Origin: Paraburkholderia panacisoli
GTDB taxonomy: Bacteria; Pseudomonadota; Gammaproteobacteria; Burkholderiales; Burkholderiaceae
Direction: 5' to 3'
Assembly: GCF_008369935.1 (NCBI RefSeq)
Contig: NZ_VTUZ01000041.1
Span: 23,878 to 87,877, forward strand
DNA: 64,000 bases
Shown here: positions 40,543-50,507 of the stretch, in pieces
Layout: the number at the start of each line of letters is the position of its first letter
Position numbering within the stretch: the stretch's first letter is position 1
Translations under genes and position numbers: made by a program
The notes under the pieces: generated by a model
What the model saw: only the letters and a program-made list of their open reading frames with translations
Database searches by the model: none
Told to the model about the DNA's origin: nothing

Positions 40543-43320
40543 ATGAATTTCGACACCATTGCGCCCGCACGCGGCGAGATCGACCCAGCCGGAAGCCGCG
40601 CGCCCCAGCAGGCCCACGCCGCGAGCAGCAGCACCGGCCCGGCAGCATCGCCACGCGTGATCCTCACCTCGGCGAGTCCTGCCGAAACCATCGAGCGGCT
40701 TGCCGGCAACAAGGGAAGATCGCTCCATCGGCTCGCGAACCTCGGCGTACCGGTGCCGCCCTGGGCGATCCTCGGCACCGACTGCTTTGCGGAGTTCCGC
40801 CGCGACGGCGGCCTCGATCAAACCATCGGCGCGCTGCTTGGCGACTTCACGCCGGCGAACGCCGCCGCGATCGCGAGCGCGATCCGCGAGGCCGTGCTGA
40901 CGTGCGACATGAGCGCCGCGTTGCGCGCCGACATCGCACGCGCGCACGACACCATCGGAGACGGGCCGCTCGCGGTGCGCTCGTCTGGCGTCGAAGAAGA
41001 CAGCGCGAGCTTCTCGTTCGCAGGCCAGTTCGATACGTTCCTCGACGTACGCGGCCTCGACTCGACGCTCGAGCACGTGCGTCGGTGCTGGGCTTCTGCG
41101 TATTCCGAGCGCTCGCTGCGCTACCGGCATCAGCACGGACTCGATATCGTCGGCGCCGGCATGGCCGTGATCCTGCAGCGCCTCGTTCAGGCGGACAAAA
41201 GCGGCGTCGTGTTCACGATCAACCCGGCGAACGGCAAGCGCGACGAGCTCGTGTTGAGCGCCGTCTACGGGCTCGGCGAGGGACTCGTGTCGGGCGCAGT
41301 CGACGCTGACACGATCACCGTGGACCGCCGCACCGGACAACACAAGCAGGTGGTGATCGGTGAAAAGCGCGAGCGTCATGACGGCCACCACCTCCGCGAG
41401 GTGCCGGCCGCGCTGCGCGATACAGCGGCCCTTTCCAATGACGAGATCACGCGCGTCGTTGCGACGGCCTGCACGCTCGAAAGCACGCTCGGCGAGCCGC
41501 TCGATATTGAATGGTGTATCGCGGAGAACCAGCTGTGGATCCTGCAGGCGCGCCCGGTGACCACGCCGGTCGCACCGGTCACAACCCAGGCGGGCGAATT
41601 CCAGCTGTGGGACAACTCCAACATCGTCGAAAACTATCCCGGCGTGACGACGCAGCTGACGTTCACATTCGCGCAGCACGTCTATACGCAGGTGTTCCGT
41701 GAGTTCTCCCGGCTGCTCGCGATTCCGCACCAGCAGCGGCGCGAGATGGATGGATTCCTGGGCTCGACGCTCGCGTTCCTGAACGGGCGCGTGTACTACA
41801 ACCTGCTGCACTGGTACAAGCTTTCCGGGCTCGCGCCGTTCCAGGACCTCGGGCGCAAGATGATGGAAGTCCAGATGGGCGTCGGCGAGCCGCTCGATCT
41901 TGCGAGCTTCGCCGCGCTGATCACGCCGTACACGGCCGGCTCGCGCGCCGGACTCGCCTGCATGCGGGCCTTGAGCGGCGCGAAGTTCGCGTGGCACTTC
42001 GCGCGTCTCGAGCGCAACGTCGAGCGCTTCCGCGCGTTCTTTTATCCGGTCTACGACGAGTTCAACGCGCTCGACTATCGCTCGCTTCCCGCAGACGCGG
42101 TCTATGCGCACTACCGTCGCTTCGAGCAGGCGCTGCTCGCGCGCTGGGGCATGATGATCGTGCTCGAGTCGGCGATCGGTCTCAGTTACGGCGTCGTCCG
42201 GCGCCTGATCAAGCGGTGGATGCCCGGTGCGCCCGACTGGCTCGAAGTGGCGGTCATCGGCGGCATCGACGACATCGAGTCCATCGAGCCGGTCCGCAGG
42301 CTGGCCGCGATTGCAGAAGCCGTGCGGGCGAAGCCTCAGGTCGAAGCACTCATCCGCAACACGCCGTCAGCCGAAGCGTATCCGGCGCTGCGCGGCTGCG
42401 GCGCCCCCGAGATCGTCGCCGACATTGAGCGCTACCTCGCCGACTTCGCGTACCGCAGCAAGAACGAACTGAAGCTCGAAGAGCCTGATCTGCGCGAAGA
42501 CCCTGGCGTGCTGTTCGATATGTTGAAGGCCTCGCTCGCGCATGGTGCCGCGTCGATCGATCGCACGGCCAGCGAAGCGCGCATCGAAGCGTTGTTGCGC
42601 GAGCGGCTCAATCCGCTTCAGCGCTGGATTTTTGCCCGCGCGCGCAGCCGCGTGCGCGCCGCGATCCGGGCGCGTGAGACCGTGCGCTTTTGCCGTTCGC
42701 GTGCGTTCGGGGTCGCGCGCCGGATGTTCCGCGCGATCGGCGACGGTCTCGCCGGCGACGGCGTGCTGGCGACGGGCCGCGACATCTTCCATCTGCGCCT
42801 CGAGGAAATTCGGGGATGCTTCGAAGGCACGGTCTCCCATCGCGAGCTGCGGCCGCTCGTCGAGCAGCGCAAGCGCGACGATGCGGCCTATCGCGACATG
42901 GATGATCTGCCGCCACGCTTCGTCACACATGGCCCGGTTGCGGCCTGGTTCAGCAAACCGGCGAACCTCGCCGGGCTGCGCGCGGTACCTCCCCACGCCG
43001 CCGGCGCGACGCTGCGCGGCACGCCCTGCTCGCCGGGCTTCGCCGAAGGGCCGGCGAAGGTCGTGCGCGAGGCGAACGAGTTCGACGGCGGCATCCTGGT
43101 CACCTATCGGACCGACCCCGGCTGGGTACCCGTATTCGCGTCGGCGACCGGGCTGCTGATCGAGCGCGGCAGTCCGCTGACCCATGCCGCGATCGTCGCA
43201 CGCGAGATCGGGATCCCGACCGTCGTCCAGATTCCGGGCCTCACAACGCGCGTGCAGTCGGGGATGCAGCTCAGGGTCGATGGCCATAGCGGCGTGATCG
43301 AACTGGCCGAGCCGACCTGA
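40543..43320 (+). CDS. PEP-synthase-like dikinase (rifampin phosphotransferase / PigC type)
   Basis: The protein is 925 residues. The N-terminal ATP-grasp domain has LAGNKGRSLHRLANLGVPVP, AVRSSGVEEDSASFSFAGQF and EPLDIEWCI. The C-terminal swivelling domain has GSPLTHAAIVAREIGIPT with the phosphorylatable His881. The middle lacks a recognisable PEP-synthase barrel. This is the layout of rifampin phosphotransferase and of PigC, the coupling enzyme of prodigiosin biosynthesis, and not of housekeeping PEP synthase. It probably activates or joins pathway intermediates by phosphoryl transfer from ATP via the histidine. It starts 15 bases after the nucleotidyltransferase gene. Confidence 0.85.
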   Translation: MNFDTIAPARGEIDPAGSRAPQQAHAASSSTGPAASPRVILTSASPAETIERLAGNKGRSLHRLANLGVPVPPWAILGTDCFAEFRRDGGLDQTIGALLGDFTPANAAAIASAIREAVLTCDMSAALRADIARAHDTIGDGPLAVRSSGVEEDSASFSFAGQFDTFLDVRGLDSTLEHVRRCWASAYSERSLRYRHQHGLDIVGAGMAVILQRLVQADKSGVVFTINPANGKRDELVLSAVYGLGEGLVSGAVDADTITVDRRTGQHKQVVIGEKRERHDGHHLREVPAALRDTAALSNDEITRVVATACTLESTLGEPLDIEWCIAENQLWILQARPVTTPVAPVTTQAGEFQLWDNSNIVENYPGVTTQLTFTFAQHVYTQVFREFSRLLAIPHQQRREMDGFLGSTLAFLNGRVYYNLLHWYKLSGLAPFQDLGRKMMEVQMGVGEPLDLASFAALITPYTAGSRAGLACMRALSGAKFAWHFARLERNVERFRAFFYPVYDEFNALDYRSLPADAVYAHYRRFEQALLARWGMMIVLESAIGLSYGVVRRLIKRWMPGAPDWLEVAVIGGIDDIESIEPVRRLAAIAEAVRAKPQVEALIRNTPSAEAYPALRGCGAPEIVADIERYLADFAYRSKNELKLEEPDLREDPGVLFDMLKASLAHGAASIDRTASEARIEALLRERLNPLQRWIFARARSRVRAAIRARETVRFCRSRAFGVARRMFRAIGDGLAGDGVLATGRDIFHLRLEEIRGCFEGTVSHRELRPLVEQRKRDDAAYRDMDDLPPRFVTHGPVAAWFSKPANLAGLRAVPPHAAGATLRGTPCSPGFAEGPAKVVREANEFDGGILVTYRTDPGWVPVFASATGLLIERGSPLTHAAIVAREIGIPTVVQIPGLTTRVQSGMQLRVDGHSGVIELAEPT

Positions 43321-43373
43321 AATGAATTGCCTGCCCCCTGACCATTGAAACCGCCCCTGCAAAGGAAATCGCC

Positions 43374-44375
43374 ATGTACCGCCTTCTCAACGATCGTCGC
43401 GACCTGCCCCATCTGTGGCTCTACATCCAGTGCGCGCTGCTATTCATCCCCGCCGCAGCCGTGCTGTATGGCCTCGGCCACTTTCCCTGGTGGTTAGGCG
43501 TTATGTATGTGCTCGTCTGGAACGCGTTCGGCGACCGCTTCACGATGAGCTACCACTGCACGCTGCATCGGCGGCTCTTCAAGAAACAGTACCGGGCGTG
43601 CGAGATCCTGCTCGACTGGATGCTGTGTCCGTTGTTCGGTCAGACGCCGGGCACTTTCTATGTCCATCACATGGGCATGCATCACATCGACGACAACCTG
43701 CCACACGACCTGAGCTCCACGATGCGGTTTCAGCGCGATAGCGTGAGCGGCTTTCTGCGCTACTACCTGCGCTTCGCCGCGCTGGTCCCACTCGAGCTCA
43801 CCATCTATCTGTGGCGCTCGCGCAATACGAAGCTGATCAGGCAACTGCTCGTGGGTGAGCTCGTGTTCTACGCAGCGGTTAGCGCGGCAGCCTACTGGAA
43901 CCTGAGGGCGACGCTCGTGGTGTTCGTGTTCCCGTTCCTGTTCGTGCGGCTGATGATGATGATCGGCAACTGGGTCCAGCACGCGTTCATCGACCCCGAT
44001 CATCCTGACAACCCGTACACGAGCAGCGTCAATACGATCGACTCGCGTTTCAATGCGCGCGTCTTCAACGCCGGCTATCACATCTACCACCACGTCCGGA
44101 AAGGGACGCACTACAGCGAGCTCACGACGGAATTCGCAGCGAATCTCGAGAAGTACGGTCGCGAGGACGCGGTCGTTTTCGATCGCATCGACATCGCGCA
44201 GATCTGGCTGCTGCTCGTCACGCGCCAGCACCGCAAGCTCGCAACGCATTTCGTGCGCCTGCCGGGTGCGCCGGCGCGCAGCGACGACGAGGTGATCGCG
44301 CTGCTGCGTCGCCGTCTGCAGCCGATCCGCGACTGGACGCCCGCTGCCGAAGCGAGCGCCGAGCCTGCCGCCTGA
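43374..44375 (+). CDS. Membrane fatty acid desaturase-like enzyme
   Basis: This 333-residue protein has several membrane segments and the histidine boxes YHCTLH (about 60-66), YVHHMGMHH (about 99-107) and YHIYHHVRKGTHY (about 230), with an additional NWVQH. These bind a diiron centre that removes hydrogens from, or hydroxylates, an acyl chain with O2. In the operon it is placed between the dikinase and the fatty acyl-AMP ligase. It could desaturate a carrier-bound chain, as in polyyne and aryl-lipid pathways, although only one desaturase is present here. Confidence 0.87.
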   Translation: MYRLLNDRRDLPHLWLYIQCALLFIPAAAVLYGLGHFPWWLGVMYVLVWNAFGDRFTMSYHCTLHRRLFKKQYRACEILLDWMLCPLFGQTPGTFYVHHMGMHHIDDNLPHDLSSTMRFQRDSVSGFLRYYLRFAALVPLELTIYLWRSRNTKLIRQLLVGELVFYAAVSAAAYWNLRATLVVFVFPFLFVRLMMMIGNWVQHAFIDPDHPDNPYTSSVNTIDSRFNARVFNAGYHIYHHVRKGTHYSELTTEFAANLEKYGREDAVVFDRIDIAQIWLLLVTRQHRKLATHFVRLPGAPARSDDEVIALLRRRLQPIRDWTPAAEASAEPAA

Positions 44376-44471
44376 GGCACGCAAGCCATGCACATCACGC
44401 AAGCCACGCGCGCGTTGTCCGCTGCTTCGCTTGATCACTGAAGCCCATTACAGAACCGAGGACCCGTCAAC

Positions 44472-46142
44472 ATGGACCAGACGCTAGTCGATGCCGTATC
44501 AGCGCTGCCGCGCGGCGACGCTCGAGGCCTCCGCTTTGTCTCCTCGCACGGCGATGAGCACTACTATCCTTACGAGGCGCTCGAGCGCGAAGCGCGCAAG
44601 CGTGCGAGAAAGCTCGCGGCACTGGGCTTGAACAAGGGCGACCGCGTCGCGCTCGTGATCCTCGACCCGGAAGCGTTCATCCTGAGCTTCCTCGGCGCAT
44701 CGTTCGCCGGTCTCGTCCCGGTACCGATATTTCCTCGCGGAAGCCTCAACTTCAGGACCCGCACGCGCTACGCCGAAACCGTGAGTCACATCGTGCGCTC
44801 GGCAGGCGCGCGGATGCTGCTCACGTCGAGTGCGGCAAGAGAGACCATCGAGGACGTGCTGGCCGCCGACACCGGCCTCGAACGCATCGTGACCGTTGAA
44901 GCGCTGGTCGACGGCGAGCCGCCCGCCTGCGATTTGCCCACGCTGCATCCCGATGACCTGTGCTTTCTGCAATACACGTCGGGCAGCACGTCCCTGCCGA
45001 AAGGCGTAATGGTCACGCATCGCAATCTGGTCGCGAATGCCAGGGCGTTCCTCGGACCCCGAGGCATCGATCTGCGCGAGCAGGACGTCTATGTCAGCTG
45101 GCTGCCGCTGCACCACGACATGGGGCTCATCAGCGTGCTCGGCGCGCTGATCTGCGACTTGCCTAGCGTGCTGCTGGCAACCGAAGGATTCGTGCGTCGG
45201 CCTGGCCTATGGATGGAGGCGATCACGAAGTACGGCGGCACGATCAGCTTCGCGCCGAACTTTGCGTACGCGCTCGCCGCGCGCCGTACCCGCGAGCAGG
45301 ACCTCGAAGGCCTCGACCTGCGGCGGCTGCGCGTGGCGGGCTGCGGTGCCGAGCCCATCAACGCGCAAGCGCTGCGCCAGTTCAGCGCGCGCTTCGAGCC
45401 GGCGGGCTTTCGCGCCGAAGCGCTGCTGCCGTGCTACGGAATGGCCGAGGCCACACTCGCGATCACGTTTCACGACCACGGCCAGCCGATCGTCACCGAC
45501 ATCGTCTACACGTCCGCCCTGGGGCTCGGTCGAGCCATACCGGCCCCGCGTGATACCGGATTGCGCACGATCGAACTGGTCGGCTGCGGCCATTGCTTCC
45601 CCGGACACGAGTTGCGGATCGTCGACGAATCCGGGCGACCGTTGCCCGAACGCTGCGTCGGCGAAATCGTCACGCGCGGGCCCAGCATCACCGCGGGCTA
45701 TTACGGCCACGCCGACGCGACCGCCGCCGCGTACCGCGACGGCTGGCTCCAAACCGGCGACCTCGGCTACCTCGCCGACGACCAACTCTATATCTGCGGT
45801 CGCAGCAAGGATCTGATTGTCATTCACGGCTCGAATCACTATCCGCAAGACATCGAATGGGCGGTGGCCGAATTGCCGACGGTGCAAAGTCGCGGTGTCA
45901 TCGCGTTCAGCGTGATGCGCGACGGCGACGAGACGCTGGTGGTCTGTGCCGAGGGCAAGGCGGCGGACGCCGCGGCGCTGCGGCGTGCGATAGCGCAGAA
46001 GGTCGCCGAATGCGCGGGCCTGCAGGTCGGTCACGTTGCGGTCGTGCAGGCGGGCAGCTTGCCGCGGACCTCGAGCGGCAAAGTGCAGCGCCGCCGGACC
46101 AAGGCACAGTTCGAAGCCGGCGAGCTGGAGGAACACACGTGA
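44472..46142 (+). CDS. Fatty acyl-AMP ligase (FAAL-like)
   Basis: This 556-residue adenylating enzyme has FLQYTSGSTSLPKGVMVTHR (P-loop), WLPLHHDMGLI, AGCGAEPI, ACYGMAEATL written here as CYGMAEATLAITF, and GWLQTGDLGYLADDQLYICG. These match FAAL and acyl-CoA synthetase-type ligases. It forms an acyl-adenylate from a fatty acid and ATP and passes the acyl group to a carrier protein. The ACP at 36495 is the clear partner. The stop codon overlaps the start of the efflux adaptor gene, so loading and export are tied in one transcript. GAGG precedes the ATG. Confidence 0.92.
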   Translation: MDQTLVDAVSALPRGDARGLRFVSSHGDEHYYPYEALEREARKRARKLAALGLNKGDRVALVILDPEAFILSFLGASFAGLVPVPIFPRGSLNFRTRTRYAETVSHIVRSAGARMLLTSSAARETIEDVLAADTGLERIVTVEALVDGEPPACDLPTLHPDDLCFLQYTSGSTSLPKGVMVTHRNLVANARAFLGPRGIDLREQDVYVSWLPLHHDMGLISVLGALICDLPSVLLATEGFVRRPGLWMEAITKYGGTISFAPNFAYALAARRTREQDLEGLDLRRLRVAGCGAEPINAQALRQFSARFEPAGFRAEALLPCYGMAEATLAITFHDHGQPIVTDIVYTSALGLGRAIPAPRDTGLRTIELVGCGHCFPGHELRIVDESGRPLPERCVGEIVTRGPSITAGYYGHADATAAAYRDGWLQTGDLGYLADDQLYICGRSKDLIVIHGSNHYPQDIEWAVAELPTVQSRGVIAFSVMRDGDETLVVCAEGKAADAAALRRAIAQKVAECAGLQVGHVAVVQAGSLPRTSSGKVQRRRTKAQFEAGELEEHT

Positions 46143-47254
46143 GCCACATGCGCTGGCGCGGGATCATGCTGACGGTGTCAGGCGCGCTCGCGCTCGCCGC
46201 CTGTCACGCGAAACAAGCCGAGGTGACGCTGCCGCGCCCGGTCATCGCCGTGGTCGTGCATCGGGACAGCAAGCCCGTTCTCGCGACGCTGCCGGGCGAA
46301 GTCAACGCACGCTATGCGACGCCGCTGTCGTTTCGCATCGCAGGCAAACTGATCGAGCGGAACGTGCGTCTCGGCGATACGGTCACGGCCGGCCAGGTCA
46401 TCGCGCGGCTCGATCCCGACGACGCGCAACGGAGCCTCGCGAGCGCGCAGGCCCAATTGATGGCGGCGCAGCATCGGCTCGGCTTCGCCGAGCAGCAACT
46501 CGATCGCGACCGGGCGCAGGCGCAGGAACAGCTGATCGCGATGGCGCAGCTGGAGCAAACGCAGGACGCGTATGTGGCAGCCGTCGCGCAGCGCGATCAG
46601 GCGCTACAGCAATTCGCGCTGCTGAAGAATCAGACCGAATACACGGTCCTCACGGCGGACCATGCAGGCGTCATTACCGCCGAAGACGCCGATACCGGGC
46701 AGAACGTCGCGGCGGGACAAGCGGTCTACCATCTCGCGTGGTCCGGCACGGTCGATATCCTCTGCGACGTGCCCGAGAGCCTGCTGACGGCGCTGACGGT
46801 CGGCAGCGCGGCCAGTGTCTCGCTGCCGGCCGTCACGGGCAGACGCTTCACGGCGCACGTCCGGGAGCTGTCGCCGGCCGCGGATCCCGGTAGCCGCACC
46901 TATCGCGCGAAACTGACGCTCGACGCGCCCGGCCCCGAGGTCCGCCTCGGCATGACGGCCACCGTCACCTTCGCCGACGCGGCAGGCGACGCGCAAGCGG
47001 ACGATCCGATCACGCTGCCCGCCACCGCGCTCTTTCACGAAGGCAACGCGCCGGCCGTCTGGGTCGTTCGGCCCGGCGACCATGCGCTGGAGCTGCGCCG
47101 GGTCCAGCTCGGCCGCTACGACGACCGCACGATCTCCATCTCGCAAGGCCTCAACGACGGCGAGCGCGTCGTGCTGCAAGGCGTGCATACCGTCAGCGCC
47201 GGCGAGACCGTGCGCGCGGTCGCGCCGTTGCATCCCGAGGACTTCGCATCATGA
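46139..47254 (+). CDS. RND efflux periplasmic adaptor (MFP)
   Basis: This 371-residue lipoprotein-type membrane fusion protein starts with a signal and an AACHAKQ lipobox near residue 20. It has a biotinyl-lipoyl-like segment (GEVNARYATPLSFRIAGKLI and VITAEDADTGQNVAAGQAV) and a coiled-coil of Ala/Gln-rich helices between. I use the GTG at 46139, which shares the GTGA with the ligase stop and has GGAGG six bases upstream; an ATG at 46148 is the alternative. It links the inner-membrane pump to the outer-membrane channel. Confidence 0.9.
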   Translation: MSHMRWRGIMLTVSGALALAACHAKQAEVTLPRPVIAVVVHRDSKPVLATLPGEVNARYATPLSFRIAGKLIERNVRLGDTVTAGQVIARLDPDDAQRSLASAQAQLMAAQHRLGFAEQQLDRDRAQAQEQLIAMAQLEQTQDAYVAAVAQRDQALQQFALLKNQTEYTVLTADHAGVITAEDADTGQNVAAGQAVYHLAWSGTVDILCDVPESLLTALTVGSAASVSLPAVTGRRFTAHVRELSPAADPGSRTYRAKLTLDAPGPEVRLGMTATVTFADAAGDAQADDPITLPATALFHEGNAPAVWVVRPGDHALELRRVQLGRYDDRTISISQGLNDGERVVLQGVHTVSAGETVRAVAPLHPEDFAS

Positions 47255-50200
47255 GAGGGCTGTTCAACCAGGGGTCCGGCGGACCGGGTGGCCCCGGTGG
47301 AGCGGGTGGACCGCGGCGGCCGGCAGCAGACGATACGGGCCGCTTCAATCTGTCCGCGTGGGCGATTCGCAACCAGGCGCTCGTCATCTTCGCCGTCGTG
47401 CTGGCGACGTTGTTCGGCGTGCTCGCCTATTCCCGGCTCGGACAATCCGAGGACCCGCCGTTCACGTTCCGCGCGATGGTGATCCGGACCTTCTGGCCCG
47501 GCGCAACCGCGCGCCAGGTCGAGGAGCAGGTAACCGACCGGATTGGCCGCAAGCTTCAGGAAGCGCCTGATCTCGACTATCTGCGCAGCTACTCGCGTCC
47601 CGGCGAATCGCTGATTGTCTTCACGATGAAAGACTCTGCGCCGGTGAACGAGGTGCGCGAGACATGGTACCAGGTGCGCAAGAAAGTGGCCGACATCGCG
47701 GATACGCTTCCGCCCGGCGTGCGGGGGCCGTACTTCGACGACGAGTTCGGCGACGTCTACACGAACATCTATACGCTCGCGGGCGACGGGTTCTCGCCGG
47801 CCCAATTGCACGACTATGCCGACGAACTTCGCAGCGTACTGCTGCGCGTGCCCGGCGTCGCGAAAGTCGATTATTTCGGCGACCCCGACGAGCACATCAC
47901 GATCGAGATTCCCAACGCGCAATTGACGCGGCTCAGCATCACCCCGCAACAGCTCGCGCAGGCGATCAATGCGCAAAACGCGGTCACGCCGAGCGGCACG
48001 CTGGCCACCGCGTTCGACCGCGTGTACGTGCGTCCGAGCGGCCAGTTCACCGACTTGAAGGCGATGGCCGACACGCTGATCAACATCAATCACCGCCTGG
48101 TTCGTCTCGGCGACATTGCAACGATCAGGCGCGGCTACGACGATCCGCCGGTCTCGCAGGTTCGCACCGACGGCCGTGCCGTGCTCGCGATCGGCATCAC
48201 GATGCAGGCCGGCGGCGATGTGATTCAGCTTGGCAAGCTGCTCGACGCGCAGACCGCCGAATTGCGTGCGCGTCTGCCTGCGGGGCTCAAGCTCGATGAG
48301 GTGTCGAGCATGCCGCACGCGGTCTCGCATTCGGTCAACGCATTTCTGGAGGCCGCCGCCGAAGCCATCGCGATCGTGCTGGCCGTGAGCCTCATCTCAC
48401 TGGGCTGGCGCGCCGGTGTGGTGGTTGCGATCTCGATCCCGGTCGTGCTCGCGGTCACCGTGCTATGCATGGATGGGTTCGACATCGGCTTGCACAAGAT
48501 CTCGCTCGGCACGCTCGTCCTCGCGCTGGGCTTGCTCGTCGACGATGCGATCATCGCGGTCGAGATGATGGCCGTGAAGCTCGAGCAGGGATGGAGCCGC
48601 ACAAGGGCCGCGGCGTTCGCCTACAGCAGTACCGCGTTTCCGATGCTGACGGGGACCTTGGTCACGGTGGCGGGATTTTTGCCGATCGCGTTGGCAAAAT
48701 CGGCCACCGGCGAATACACGCGCTCGATCTTTCAGGTGTCCGCCATTGCGCTGATCGCTTCGTGGTTCGCGGCAGTCGTGCTGATTCCGTTGCTCGGTTA
48801 TCACCTGCTGCCCGAGCGCAGGCGCACCGCACGCGAGCCTGCTGGGCACGGTGTCTGGCACGCGCTTCGCAAGATGCGCCGGCACGACGACGCGCCGCCG
48901 GGCCCGGCCCCGGCGGCGGCGCTCCACGCCACCCGCTTTCATAGCCGCCTGCGTGACTGCATCGCGTGGTGCGTGAAGCGGCGCCTCCTCGTGCTCGGCG
49001 TCACGGCTGCGCTATTCGTTGCCGCACTGGCCGGCTTTGCGCTCGTGCCGCAACAGTTCTTCCCGAGTTCCGAGCGGCCCGAACTGCTCGTCGACATGCG
49101 GCTGCCCGAAGGTGCGTCGTTCGAAGCGACGCTGCGCGAAGCCGCGCGCCTCGAAAAGACGCTCGCGGGCCGGCCCGAGATCGATCATCTGGTCGACTTC
49201 GTCGGAGCGGGCGCACCCCGGTTCTATCTGCCGCTCGACGTCCAACTGACCCAGCCCAACTTCGCGCAGTTCGTGATCACCGCAAAGTCCGTCGGCGACC
49301 GCGCGAAGCTGGAGCGCTGGCTCGCCAGCACGCTGCGCAACAGCTTTCCCGCCGTGCGTACGCGCGTTTCGCCACTCGAGACGGGCCCCTCGGTCGGCTA
49401 TCCGGTGCAGTTTCGGGTAAGTGGAAGCGACCTCGGCACCGTGCGGGAGATTGCGGAAAAAGTCGCGGCGACGATGAAAGCCGATGACCGCACGACGGGC
49501 GTCCATTTTGACTGGGACGAACCCGGCGAACGCTCGGTGCGCTTCGAGATCGACCAGCAGAAGGCCCGCGGGCTGGGCATCACGTCAGAAGATGTGGCGA
49601 GCTTCCTCGCGATGACGCTGTCGGGCTACACGTTCACGCATTACCGGGTCCACGACAGGTTGATCGGCGTCGACCTGCGCGCGCCCCAGCGTGAGCGCGT
49701 CAACCCCGACGAGATCGTGAACCTCGCGATGCCGACGCCGAACGGCTCCGTTCCACTCGGCGCGATCGGACACCTGAACAACGAGCTCGAATACGCTGTG
49801 ATCTGGGACCGCGACCGTCACCCGACGATCACGGTCCAGTCCGACGTGCGCCGCAACGCGTTGGACATCGACGTGATCCAGGCGATCGATCGGACGCTGG
49901 AGCCGCTACGCGCGTCGCTGCCGATCGGCTACCGGATCGAGACGGGCGGCGCGGGCGAGATCAGCGGCAAGGCGCAGGCGTCGGTCATCGCGCAGCTTCC
50001 GCTGATGCTGGTCGTGGTGCTGACGCTGCTGATGATTCAACTGCGCAGCTTCGCGCGCGTGCTGATGGTCGTGCTCACTGCGCCGCTGGGGCTCATCGGC
50101 GTGGTCGGCGCGCTGCTGCTGTTCGGCAAGCCGTTCGGCTTCGTCGCGATGCTCGGCGTCATTGCGATGTCCGGCATCATCATGCGCAACTCGGTCATTC

Positions 50201-50505
50201 TCGTCGATCAGATCGAACGCAATATCGCCGCGGGCCACGCGCGCGTCGATGCGATCGTTGGCGCAACGGTCCGGCGCTTCCGCCCGATCATGCTGACCGC
50301 CGCGGCAGCGGTGCTCGCCCTGATCCCGCTGCTGCGTTCGGCCTTCTTCGGACCGATGGCGACCGCACTGATGGGCGGCATTACGTGCGCCACCGTGCTG
50401 ACGCTGTTCTTCTTGCCCGCGCTATACGCGACGGCGTTCAAAGTGCGGCACGGCGAACGCGGTGTGCAAACCGCGACCCCGACAGTCGGATATACGTGGA
50501 GTTGA
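47251..50505 (+). CDS. RND-family efflux pump, inner-membrane component
   Basis: This 1084-residue transporter has the RND layout: a first membrane helix (residues about 41-62), a large periplasmic part, helices 2-6, a second periplasmic part, then helices 7-12. Landmarks include FTFRAMVIRTFWPGATARQV, LVLALGLLVDDAIIAVEMMA with the proton-relay aspartates, and MSGIIMRNSVILVDQIERN. A glycine-rich N-terminal tail is unusual but short. The start overlaps the adaptor stop by four bases. It pumps a hydrophobic or amphipathic molecule, here most likely the locus product. Confidence 0.94.
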   Translation: MRGLFNQGSGGPGGPGGAGGPRRPAADDTGRFNLSAWAIRNQALVIFAVVLATLFGVLAYSRLGQSEDPPFTFRAMVIRTFWPGATARQVEEQVTDRIGRKLQEAPDLDYLRSYSRPGESLIVFTMKDSAPVNEVRETWYQVRKKVADIADTLPPGVRGPYFDDEFGDVYTNIYTLAGDGFSPAQLHDYADELRSVLLRVPGVAKVDYFGDPDEHITIEIPNAQLTRLSITPQQLAQAINAQNAVTPSGTLATAFDRVYVRPSGQFTDLKAMADTLININHRLVRLGDIATIRRGYDDPPVSQVRTDGRAVLAIGITMQAGGDVIQLGKLLDAQTAELRARLPAGLKLDEVSSMPHAVSHSVNAFLEAAAEAIAIVLAVSLISLGWRAGVVVAISIPVVLAVTVLCMDGFDIGLHKISLGTLVLALGLLVDDAIIAVEMMAVKLEQGWSRTRAAAFAYSSTAFPMLTGTLVTVAGFLPIALAKSATGEYTRSIFQVSAIALIASWFAAVVLIPLLGYHLLPERRRTAREPAGHGVWHALRKMRRHDDAPPGPAPAAALHATRFHSRLRDCIAWCVKRRLLVLGVTAALFVAALAGFALVPQQFFPSSERPELLVDMRLPEGASFEATLREAARLEKTLAGRPEIDHLVDFVGAGAPRFYLPLDVQLTQPNFAQFVITAKSVGDRAKLERWLASTLRNSFPAVRTRVSPLETGPSVGYPVQFRVSGSDLGTVREIAEKVAATMKADDRTTGVHFDWDEPGERSVRFEIDQQKARGLGITSEDVASFLAMTLSGYTFTHYRVHDRLIGVDLRAPQRERVNPDEIVNLAMPTPNGSVPLGAIGHLNNELEYAVIWDRDRHPTITVQSDVRRNALDIDVIQAIDRTLEPLRASLPIGYRIETGGAGEISGKAQASVIAQLPLMLVVVLTLLMIQLRSFARVLMVVLTAPLGLIGVVGALLLFGKPFGFVAMLGVIAMSGIIMRNSVILVDQIERNIAAGHARVDAIVGATVRRFRPIMLTAAAAVLALIPLLRSAFFGPMATALMGGITCATVLTLFFLPALYATAFKVRHGERGVQTATPTVGYTWS

Positions 50506-50507
50506 TC

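Noticed and set aside
39181..42111. A 976-codon open frame on the minus strand
   Set aside because: It is the shadow of the nucleotidyltransferase and dikinase genes in GC-rich DNA. Its translation is dominated by Arg, Ala and Gly and has no family motif, while the plus-strand genes have clear ones.
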